Part shown: positions 1 through 6,019 of the stretch, one piece after another
How positions within the stretch are numbered: the first letter of the stretch is position 1
How the letters are laid out: the number at the start of each line of letters is the position of its first letter
Assembly: GCA_035764655.1 (NCBI GenBank)
Contig: DASTYU010000223.1
Span: 1 to 14,668, forward strand
Reading direction: 5' to 3'
Length of the DNA: 14,668 nt
Source of the DNA: DASTYU01 sp035764655
Lineage (GTDB): Bacteria; Chloroflexota; Limnocylindria; Limnocylindrales; CSP1-4
Notes under the pieces: generated by a model
Database searches by the model: none
Seen by the model: the letters and a program-made list of their open reading frames with translations, nothing else
Told to the model about the DNA's origin: nothing
Position numbers and translations under genes: made by a program

Positions 1-1
1 C

Positions 2-270
2 TACGAGAACCCGCTCTACATGGCGGAGGACGCCGGCGCTGCCGACCTCATCGCCCGTGGGCGCCTGCAGCTCGGCATCAGCCGTGGCTCGCCCGAGCAG
101 GTGATCGACGGCTGGCGCCACTTTGGCTACCAGCCGGAGGAGGGCAAGACCGACTCCGACATGGCCCGCACCCACGCCGAAGTCTTCCTCGAGGTGCTGA
201 AGGGCGAGGGCTTTGCCCAGCCCAACCCGCGGCCGATGTTCCCCAATCCGCCGGGGCTGCTGCGCGTCGA
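2..270 (+). pseudogene. Luciferase-like monooxygenase fragment (copy A), both ends missing
   Basis: The plus frame opens at the first bases of the window and matches the middle of a luciferase-like (LLM, bacterial luciferase fold) flavin- or F420-dependent oxidoreductase. It begins at YENPLYMAEDAGAADLI, runs through GRLQLGISRGSPEQV, and ends at MFPNPPGLLR. About three quarters of its residues match copy B on the other strand, with a one-codon length difference. After about position 270 the frame no longer resembles the family, because it runs into the antisense of copy B; it stays open by chance to a stop at 563-565. The 5' end lies outside the window and the 3' part is absent. It is therefore a fragment, either of a broken gene or of a chimeric assembly join. 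Confidence 0.7.
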
Positions 271-275
271 GATAG
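262..275. other. Inverted junction between two LLM gene copies
   Basis: Plus-strand coding for copy A stops matching the family after GLLR-V-E (codons up to about 269-271). From about 272 rightwards the sequence is the reverse complement of copy B, starting at its VGYL. The two copies thus face each other, and each has lost its last part. The arms are paralogous rather than identical: positions 2-270 correspond to about 580-847 in reverse complement. The exact breakpoint is uncertain by a few bases because a short match (tcga) sits there. Confidence 0.6.
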
Positions 276-1093
276 CCCACCTGATCGGAGTCCTGGTTGC
301 CGCGGCCGAAGTAGGCGCGGTCCCGATCGTCGACGAGCGCGAAGATGCTGCGGCTCACCGAGACGCGCGGTTCACGCTGGTGGCCGGCCGCCGCCCACGC
401 CTCGCGGACCAGCCGGATCTGCTCGGCCTGGAGCTCATGGAAGGGCACGCCGGCGTCCTCTGTCATGAGGGTCGAGGACATCATGTTCATGCCCTGCTGT
501 GCGGCCCATTCGGCAGTTGCCCGGGATCCGGCGCCCCACCAGATCCGGTCGCGCAGGCCTGGTGAGTACGGCTCCGGGCGGAGGAGACCCGGTGGGTTCG
601 GGAACATCGGGCTCGGGTTCGGCTCGGCGAAGCCGGCGCCGGTGATGACCCGGAGGAAGACCTCGGTGTGCTGGCGTGCCATGTCAGCCCCAACCGGGTC
701 GTCCTCGGCGGGCTGATAGCCGAAGTAGCGGAAGCCGTCGACCACCTGCTCAGGCGAGCCGCGGCTGAGCCCGAGCTGGAGGCGCCCACCCGCGATGAGG
801 TCGGCCGCGCCGGCGTCCTCGGCCATGTACAGCGGGTTCTCGTAGCGCATGTCGATGACGGCTGTGCCGATCTCGATCCGTTTCGTCCGCGCCCCGACCG
901 CGGCCAGGAGGGGAAACGGCGACGCGAGCTGTTGGGCGAAGTGGTGAACCCGGAAGTACGCGCCGTCGGCGCCGAGATCTTCGACCGCTTCGGCGAGCTC
1001 GATGGATTGGATGAGCGCGTCCGCTCCCGAGCGGACCTGCGAGTACGGCGACGCCGACCAATGCCCGAAGGACAGGAAACCAATCTTCTTCAC
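271..1093 (-). CDS. LLM class flavin-dependent oxidoreductase (copy B), 3'-truncated
   Basis: A GTG start at 1093 gives MKKIGFLSFGHW, a typical LLM N-terminus. The frame continues through SGADALIQSIELAEAVEDLG, AYFRVHHFA, the conserved strand RIEIGTAVIDMRYENPLYMAEDA (about residues 74-93) and GGRLQLGLSRGSPEQV. Family members use reduced FMN or F420H2 for oxidation reactions; the substrate here cannot be told. About 274 codons are family-like, ending at QDSDQVGYL near position 271, whereas LLM proteins are usually about 330-350 residues. Downstream the frame stays open to the window edge, but only as antisense of copy A, so an automatic caller would give a longer false C-terminus. It starts 9 bp after the methyltransferase stop, so the two are probably co-transcribed. 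No strong ribosome-binding site is visible. Confidence 0.75.
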
Positions 1094-1102
1094 GCCCGGA
1101 TT

Positions 1103-2197
1103 CTAGGGACGCGACCGAAGCCAGCCTGCGTCGTCGCTCGGGCGCTCGTACAGAAACTCGGCTCGACCCGAGCGGCCCTCCGTCCGGAGCCTGACGGCCT
1201 CCTGCTGGAACGCTTCGACCGCCGCACGATCGAATGCGCTGTTCTCCGGGTCGACCCACCACGAGCCCGGCTCGTACATCCCGAGATCGCGAACGTACTG
1301 CTCACTGAGCACGAACTCCCATGCATTCGCCTCCCACGTGATGCCCACGGGCCGAAGGCCGGCCCGCTCGGCCATCGTGTCCAGCCCCGACTTGCTGAAC
1401 ACGGTCAGATGCCGCGGGACGTCCAGCTCCACCCACGAGGCACCGTAGCGCTCCCACATCGCAGTGCCCATGACCGGTGTCCGGACCAGGCACACGCCAC
1501 CCGGTCGCAGCAGGCGCGCCGACGCCTGCAGCGCCGCGAACGGGTCCTCGACGTGCTCGAGCGAGTGGTGGAAGACGATCAACGCCCAGCGGCCAGGTCC
1601 GGGGAACGTCTCGAGCGGGGTGCGGTGGATGGGGATCCCGCGGAACGCCGCACCGACATCGGCGAAGGGCTCCATCCCGTGGAGCTCGGTGAACCCCGCG
1701 ATCTTCAGGTCCAGGAGACGTCGCGGGACGAGGCCGCAACCGACGTCCAGGATGGGATCGTCGAAATCGCGGAGGCGCGTCTTGCGGATGAACGCGAGCG
1801 GCGGTCGAGCCGCGTCGAGCGAGGGCCACACGCGACGGACGACGTTGGCCAGGCGGCGTCCCCGGCCGAACAGCTCGGGGCGATTGAGCGTGCGGTTGAC
1901 GAGGATCATGCGCCGGGAGTCATTTGGGAGGGGATCCAGCCGCGAGCGCTCGAAGTAGGCGTCTGGGTAGTGCCTGGCCAGGTCTGCAGGGACCACGTCG
2001 ATCCGGAGCGTGCCACACGCCTCGCAGCGTCCGTAGCCGAAGCGCTCGCGGGTCGAGAACATCAGTTCGGTGAGCTGCAGCTTGGAGACGGGGCCCGTCA
2101 CGCCGCACGCGACGCACGAGAGGTCATCGTCGGTCGCGGGACGCGCCTCGTCGGACGGGTCGGTGGTCGCAGCGGGACCAGGGGTCGTGCCGGTCAT
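1103..2197 (-). CDS. Class I SAM-dependent methyltransferase with N-terminal zinc ribbon
   Basis: The product has 364 residues. It starts with a low-complexity tail, then a probable zinc ribbon with paired cysteines C28-x2-C31 and C58-x2-C61 (SCVACG and RCEACG). The Rossmann methyltransferase domain follows. Motif I is DVGCG at 151-155, the acidic end of strand 2 is around GMEPFAD (174-180), a FHHSLEHVEDP segment lies at 209-219, and LLRPGG is at 229-234. This layout resembles Methyltransf_11/23 enzymes with a zinc-binding N-terminus, several of which act on nucleotide sugars or polyketide-like acceptors. The acceptor here is unknown. It sits between the cyclase (85 bp upstream) and the LLM oxidoreductase (9 bp downstream), all on the same strand. 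Confidence 0.85.
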   Translation of the reverse strand: MTGTTPGPAATTDPSDEARPATDDDLSCVACGVTGPVSKLQLTELMFSTRERFGYGRCEACGTLRIDVVPADLARHYPDAYFERSRLDPLPNDSRRMILVNRTLNRPELFGRGRRLANVVRRVWPSLDAARPPLAFIRKTRLRDFDDPILDVGCGLVPRRLLDLKIAGFTELHGMEPFADVGAAFRGIPIHRTPLETFPGPGRWALIVFHHSLEHVEDPFAALQASARLLRPGGVCLVRTPVMGTAMWERYGASWVELDVPRHLTVFSKSGLDTMAERAGLRPVGITWEANAWEFVLSEQYVRDLGMYEPGSWWVDPENSAFDRAAVEAFQQEAVRLRTEGRSGRAEFLYERPSDDAGWLRSRP

Positions 2198-2282
2198 CGG
2201 CGATGGAGCCTCATTGGCCGGGGCAACTCACCGTCGCCAGCGAAGCAGACGCTCGATCCGATCGCACTGCCAGACAGCGCGT

Positions 2283-3479
2283 TCAGGCCGGGTGGGCGCG
2301 CAGCAGGTGTACCGGCAGCGGCACACCCTTGAGTTCGACCTCGCCGATGTCCTGGTAGCGGATCCCCTCGCGATTCGGCGCGTCGGCGACCGCCCGGCTC
2401 ACCAGCACCTCGCCAGGTCGAGCGTAGTCGGCGATGCGCGACGTCAGGTTGACCGTCTGTCCGAAGTAGTCGCCCTCCTGGAACAGCACAGGTCCTGCGT
2501 GCAGGCCGACGTGGGCCGGCGGTAAGCCAGCGGCCGCGAGCGAATCCACCATCTCCAACGCGGCTCGCACGCCGGGGCTCGGATCGCGGAAGTAGAGCAT
2601 CACCCCATCGCCGAGCCACTTGATCGGCTTGCCGCCGCGCTGGACGGAGCTGCGCTGCACGAGCCGGGAGAACGTCGCGGCAAGCTCGGCGGCCGCGTCG
2701 TCGCCGCGTTCCTGGGTCAGCCGGCTGTAGCCCGTGATGTCAAGGAAGCAGACGGCGGGCGGCTGCTCAAGGCGGCTATGCAATCCCGCCTGGGCGAGCA
2801 CCACCTCGAGGCCTTCGATGATGTTTGCCGTCCAGACGCGGGCCTGCTGGGCGTGATACATGGCGAGGATGGCTGCTTCGGAGAGCGGGGCTGTCTGGAC
2901 CGCGAGCTCGGGATTGGCCATCTCCTCGGTGGTCTTGCCGGCCGCCATGGCCGGGGTGATGACCTCCGAAACCCACCACGCCCCCTCCTGCTCCGCGATC
3001 CGACGCATGCTGTCGCCCTGCACGCGGAGCAGGCGCTCGATTGCGACGGGCCGGAACCCCAGCGCGCACTGCAGCTCGATGAAGGGCACGACTGCCAGCT
3101 CATCGTCGCGCATCAGGTCGTCTGGCGAAGGCTGTGCGAGCCCGATCGCCTCGCGAATCATCGTCAGGAGCTCAATCGGAACCCGTGTCCGGGCGCTGAC
3201 CTGCCTGAAGGTCTCGCTGGAGAGCGCCGAGAACCGCTCGTACGCCTGCGTGTCGAGGAAGTCCAGCGAGACCGAGCCCGCCCGGATCGCCGCTGCGACA
3301 CCAGGGAGCGGGATCCCGGCGTCCGCGAGCGATCTGGCCATGATCGCGCGACGCACGTCACCCGGCGAGCAACGATCGGGCTCCTCCGGCGCAATGATCC
3401 CGAGTTCCACGAGCTCGGCGAGGAAGGCCTCTTGAACGCCTGCCCGCTCGGCCGCCTCGACCCAGGAATACGAAGCCAT
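2283..3479 (-). CDS. Class III adenylate cyclase with MerR-like N-terminal domain
   Basis: The product has 398 residues and is soluble, with no membrane segments. Residues 3-67 resemble a MerR-type winged HTH (SWVEAAERAGV, FLAELVELGII, DVRRAIMARSLADAGIPL). Residues 70-235 form a helical linker. The catalytic class III domain covers about 241-395. All six canonical active-site positions are visible: metal-binding D247 (FLDITGYS) and D291 (KWLGDG), substrate-selecting K287 and D337 (GDYFG), and transition-state N344 and R348 (VNLTSR). The K/D pair predicts ATP rather than GTP as substrate. Only one catalytic domain is present, so it should work as a homodimer. The start codon has no strong ribosome-binding site. 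A TAGGCT hexamer 6 nt upstream hints at a leaderless transcript, but weakly. Confidence 0.88.
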   Translation of the reverse strand: MASYSWVEAAERAGVQEAFLAELVELGIIAPEEPDRCSPGDVRRAIMARSLADAGIPLPGVAAAIRAGSVSLDFLDTQAYERFSALSSETFRQVSARTRVPIELLTMIREAIGLAQPSPDDLMRDDELAVVPFIELQCALGFRPVAIERLLRVQGDSMRRIAEQEGAWWVSEVITPAMAAGKTTEEMANPELAVQTAPLSEAAILAMYHAQQARVWTANIIEGLEVVLAQAGLHSRLEQPPAVCFLDITGYSRLTQERGDDAAAELAATFSRLVQRSSVQRGGKPIKWLGDGVMLYFRDPSPGVRAALEMVDSLAAAGLPPAHVGLHAGPVLFQEGDYFGQTVNLTSRIADYARPGEVLVSRAVADAPNREGIRYQDIGEVELKGVPLPVHLLRAHPA

Positions 3480-3541
3480 CTGGACAGCCTACCGCCTCGA
3501 TCGCGGACGTGGCGGCCGGTTGAGTCGCTCTTTCCTGGGAC

Positions 3542-3570
3542 TTGACAGCACGAGTTTAGTACTAAATACT
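3542..3570 (+). promoter_or_regulatory. Sigma70-like promoter upstream of the fasciclin-heliorhodopsin unit
   Basis: A perfect -35 hexamer TTGACA lies at 3542-3547. After a 17-bp spacer comes AATACT at 3565-3570, matching four of six -10 positions. It sits in a small AT-rich island within GC-rich DNA and about 65 bp upstream of the fasciclin start. The gap 3480-3636 separates divergently transcribed genes. It is the only clear promoter I can see for the downstream plus-strand cluster. Confidence 0.6.
3555..3566. promoter_or_regulatory. Perfect 12-bp palindrome, probable operator
   Basis: TTTAGTACTAAA is its own reverse complement. It fills the spacer and reaches the -10 hexamer of the promoter at 3542-3570, which is where a repressor would block RNA polymerase. 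A second partly overlapping inverted pair, AGTA-N5-TACT, spans 3558-3570. The binding protein is not identifiable from the site. The CarH-like regulator encoded 1.6 kb downstream is one candidate, but the site does not obviously match known CarH operators. Confidence 0.55.
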
Positions 3571-3636
3571 GTCGAGGCTCGAACTTGAGCCTGAGATGAC
3601 CGTCCCGACCGGACGAACGAAAGGAAGATCAGTCGA

Positions 3637-4215
3637 ATGAAGCGCTTCATGATCCTGGCCCCGGCGGCTCTCGCCGTCGTCCTTGCCGCGTGCACCAGCT
3701 CGGCCGCGTCACCGACGCCGGCCCCGGTCACGGCGGCCCCGTCCACGGCGGCCCCGGCTACCTCCGCCCCATCCATGCCAGCCGCGTCACCGAGCGCCGA
3801 GCTTGGTGACATCGTCGCCACGGCCGACGGCGCCGGCACGTTCACGACGCTGCTTGCTGCCGCCCAGGCTGCCGGCCTCGTCGAGACGCTCCAGGGCGAC
3901 GGCCCGTTCACCGTCTTCGCTCCAACGGACGACGCCTTCGCGGCCCTGCCGGAAGGCACGCTCGACAGCCTGCTGGCTGATCCCGAGGCACTCAAGCAGG
4001 TCCTCCTCTACCACGTCGTCCCGGGCGCCGTGAAGGCGGACGACGTCGTCAACCTCACCTCCGCCGACTCGGTCGAGGGCTCGCCCATCGCGATCGCCGT
4101 CCAGGACGGAACGGTGTACCTCAACGATGCCGCCCAGGTCGTCGCGACTGATGTCATGGCGTCGAACGGGGTCATCCACGTGATCGACCAGGTCATCCTG
4201 CCCCCGAGCAGCTGA
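3637..4215 (+). CDS. FAS1 (fasciclin) domain lipoprotein
   Basis: The product has 192 residues. A lipoprotein signal peptide (MKRFMILAP, lipobox LAAC, C19) is followed by an Ala/Pro/Thr/Ser-rich linker to about residue 53 and a single FAS1 domain at about 57-189. Hallmarks are the H1 motif TVFAPTDDAFAAL from residue 92, the YH pair at 125-126 (LLYHVVPG) and the H2 motif NGVIHVIDQVILP at 177-189. FAS1 domains mediate adhesion or protein-protein contacts outside the cell, so this one should be anchored on the outer face of the membrane. The ribosome-binding site AAGGAAG (3621-3627) lies 9 nt before the ATG and fixes the start. It is the first gene after the promoter/palindrome and lies 79 bp before the heliorhodopsin. 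Confidence 0.92.
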   Translation: MKRFMILAPAALAVVLAACTSSAASPTPAPVTAAPSTAAPATSAPSMPAASPSAELGDIVATADGAGTFTTLLAAAQAAGLVETLQGDGPFTVFAPTDDAFAALPEGTLDSLLADPEALKQVLLYHVVPGAVKADDVVNLTSADSVEGSPIAIAVQDGTVYLNDAAQVVATDVMASNGVIHVIDQVILPPSS

Positions 4216-4238
4216 CCGCACGACTTCCCGCAGTCGCA

Positions 4239-4274
4239 GGAGGGATGGCCCGGTCCGCCGGTCGCCATCCCTCC
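4239..4274 (+). terminator. Perfect 11-bp stem hairpin between fasciclin and heliorhodopsin genes
   Basis: GGAGGGATGGC (4239-4249) is exactly complementary to GCCATCCCTCC (4264-4274), with a 14-nt loop. It starts 23 nt after the fasciclin stop. No T-run follows, so it may be a partial terminator, an mRNA-stabilising hairpin or an attenuator that sets a lower heliorhodopsin level. The heliorhodopsin ribosome-binding site (AAAGG, 4281-4285) lies just outside the stem. Confidence 0.55.
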
Positions 4275-4294
4275 ATCACGAAAGGCTCACTCCA

Positions 4295-5086
4295 ATGACT
4301 GCCAGCAGCCTTGTGTTGACCGACACAGGCACCCCCGCCTCCACTACCAACGCCAGCTCACTGCGCCGCTGGAACATCGGCCTTGGCTTCGTTCACGCCA
4401 TCCAGGCCGTTGGCGTCCTGGCCCTGGCCACCGCCTTCGCGCTGCCGGTAACGGCCAGCTTCCTGGCAGGCCCGCCCGGCACCCCGCCGGATGCCCCAAC
4501 CACGCTGTTCGAGGTTTCGGTCGCCTGGGGCGTCGCGCTCTTCCTGCTGCTATCGGCCGGTTTCCACTGGCTCGTGTCGGCGCCGGGCGTGTTCGGGCGA
4601 TACATCGCGGGGCTCGAAGCTCAGCACAACTACTTCCGCTGGGCGGAGTACTCGCTGTCGTCGTCGATCATGATCGTGCTCATCGCGATGCTCACCGGCA
4701 TCAGCGATATCGCCGCCCTGATCGGCATCTTCGCGGCCAACGCGGCGATGATCTTCTTCGGCGCCGTGCAGGAGCGCTACGAGAAGCCGGGTGGCTCCCT
4801 GTGGCCGTTCTGGATGGGCTGCGTCGTGGGCATCGCCCCGTGGCTCGCTGTGGGCGTGTACCTCGTGTCGCCGGGCAGCGCCGCTGAGCCGCCTGCGTTC
4901 GTCTACGCGATCTTCGTTTCGCTGTTCATCTTCTTCAACATCTTCGCCATCAACATGTGGCTGCAGTACCGGCGGCTTGGCCGCTGGCGCTCCTACGCCT
5001 TCGGCGAGGGAACCTATTTCATCCTCAGCCTGGTCGCCAAGTCGGCCCTTGCCTGGCAGGTCTTCGCAGGCACGCTGGCCGGCTGA
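4295..5086 (+). CDS. Heliorhodopsin
   Basis: The product has 263 residues and seven hydrophobic segments at about 29-55, 72-95, 112-135, 138-158, 171-192, 201-224 and 236-260. The retinal Schiff-base lysine is K249 in SLVAKSALAWQVF of helix 7. The counterion is E118 in RWAEYSLSSSIMIVLIA of helix 3. H34 (FVHAIQ), H91 (GFHWL) and S245 match the conserved H23, H80 and S237 of heliorhodopsin 48C12. These features separate it from type-1 pumps, which have an Asp-based helix 3 motif. Heliorhodopsins sit inverted in the membrane (N-terminus inside), have slow photocycles and are thought to be sensory or enzyme-regulating; the partner here is unknown. The start is supported by AAAGG 9 nt upstream. 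No retinal-forming gene is in the window, so retinal must come from elsewhere in the genome or from outside. Confidence 0.95.
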   Translation: MTASSLVLTDTGTPASTTNASSLRRWNIGLGFVHAIQAVGVLALATAFALPVTASFLAGPPGTPPDAPTTLFEVSVAWGVALFLLLSAGFHWLVSAPGVFGRYIAGLEAQHNYFRWAEYSLSSSIMIVLIAMLTGISDIAALIGIFAANAAMIFFGAVQERYEKPGGSLWPFWMGCVVGIAPWLAVGVYLVSPGSAAEPPAFVYAIFVSLFIFFNIFAINMWLQYRRLGRWRSYAFGEGTYFILSLVAKSALAWQVFAGTLAG

Positions 5087-5133
5087 TGATGGCCAGCGCA
5101 GCGTGGCACGATGAGCCTGTGGTGCGCAGCTGA
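5086..5133 (+). CDS. Possible 15-codon linker ORF between heliorhodopsin and B12 regulator
   Basis: The frame encodes MMASAAWHDEPVVRS. Its ATG shares one base with the heliorhodopsin stop (TGATG, 5084-5088), and its TGA shares one base with the regulator ATG (TGATG, 5131-5135). Such stop/start overlaps allow ribosomes to re-initiate, so this tiny ORF could carry ribosomes across the 46-bp gap. No separate ribosome-binding site is visible. A 16-codon open stretch is common by chance in GC-rich DNA, so it may have no role; the double overlap is the only reason to list it. Confidence 0.3.
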   Translation: MMASAAWHDEPVVRS

Positions 5134-6017
5134 TGGCCGCTCGAGCCAAGACCCCGGGCGATGAGCTGCTGACCCTCCACGAGGCGGCGAACCGCCTCGG
5201 GGTGCACTACATGACGGTCTACCGCCGCGTTCGGCTCGGGATGCTGCCGGCGCACAAGGTCGGCGGCTCCTGGCGGATCGAACCGGCGGACCTCGCCGGG
5301 CAGCGCTCCACCGATCCCGCCGAGGACCGGCCGGCCGGGGCCACGCCCACGTCGACGTCGACGTCGGCGTCGCCACGCAGGCGCCGAGCTCCATGGGTCA
5401 TGCGCCTGCAGCAGCGGATGCTGGCCGGCGACGGTGCCGGGTCGTGGCAGGTCGTGGAAGCCGCCATGGCCTCGGGGGTCGAGCCGCAGGACGTGTACGT
5501 GGAGCTCCTCGGGCCGGCGCTTCACGAGATCGGCAGCGCCTGGGAGCGCGGCGAGATCGGGATTGCCGACGAGCACCTCGCCAGTGGGGTGGCAGCCTCG
5601 ATCGTCGGCCGCATGGGACCGCGGTTCCGTCGGCGGGGCCGGCACCGCGGCACCGTTCTCGTGGCGATGCCGGCCGGAGAGCGCCACGGACTGGGCGTCG
5701 CGATGCTCGCCGACATCCTGTCCCAGGCGGGCTTCGAGGTCCTCAACCTGGGTCCCGACACCCCGCCGGAGTCGCTCCAGACGGCGATGGCCGCACGCGA
5801 CGACCTGAGCGCCGTGGTCATCAGCGTCGTCAGCGCGGCGCGCCTGCCCGGCGCCGCCCGGCTCGTGGCGGCTGCGCGCCGGTCCAACCGAGATGCGGCC
5901 ATCGTGGCCGGAGGCTTCGCCGTGTCGGATCAGGCGACGGCCCAACGGCTCGGGGCGGACGGGTGGGTGGCCGATCCCCGACAGCTGGCGCAGCTCATCA
6001 GTGAGCTCTCGAGCTGA
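5133..6017 (+). CDS. CarH/LitR-like B12-dependent photoreceptor regulator (HTH plus B12-binding domain)
   Basis: The product has 294 residues. Residues 11-56 form an excisionase/MerR-superfamily HTH (LTLHEAANRLGV, MTVYRRVRLGMLPAHKVGGSWR). A Ser/Thr/Pro-rich linker follows (about 60-85), then a helical cap (88-165) and a Rossmann B12-binding domain (172-292). The cap carries W137, E147 and H148, spaced as W131, E141 and H142 of Thermus CarH. The B12 domain has AGERHGLG, placing H185 at the lower axial ligand position (H177 in CarH), plus NLGPDTP. CarH proteins bind AdoCbl in the dark, repress as tetramers and release DNA when light breaks the Co-C bond. One departure: the residue after the cap Trp is E138, where CarH has H132, the bis-His ligand of the light state. 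It follows the heliorhodopsin closely and lies 2 bp before the dehydratase gene. Confidence 0.85.
   Translation: MAARAKTPGDELLTLHEAANRLGVHYMTVYRRVRLGMLPAHKVGGSWRIEPADLAGQRSTDPAEDRPAGATPTSTSTSASPRRRRAPWVMRLQQRMLAGDGAGSWQVVEAAMASGVEPQDVYVELLGPALHEIGSAWERGEIGIADEHLASGVAASIVGRMGPRFRRRGRHRGTVLVAMPAGERHGLGVAMLADILSQAGFEVLNLGPDTPPESLQTAMAARDDLSAVVISVVSAARLPGAARLVAAARRSNRDAAIVAGGFAVSDQATAQRLGADGWVADPRQLAQLISELSS
5349..5372 (+). repeat. Short hexamer tandem repeat in the regulator linker
   Basis: ACGTCG occurs three times in tandem, followed by GCGTCG. It encodes the Thr/Ser stretch of the linker between the HTH and the B12 cap domain. The tract could vary in copy number without breaking the frame. 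Confidence 0.6.
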
Positions 6018-6019
6018 TC

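Noticed and set aside
668..2332. A 554-codon open frame on the plus strand
   Set aside because: It is antisense to the LLM, methyltransferase and most of the spacer before the cyclase. Its product is Arg/Glu-rich low complexity without any motif, while the minus-strand genes have clear catalytic motifs.
4295..5086. Type-1 proton-pumping rhodopsin
   Set aside because: Helix 3 carries E118 in the heliorhodopsin AEYSxSSS context, helix 7 has the heliorhodopsin SLVAK pattern, and H34 and H91 match the heliorhodopsin family.
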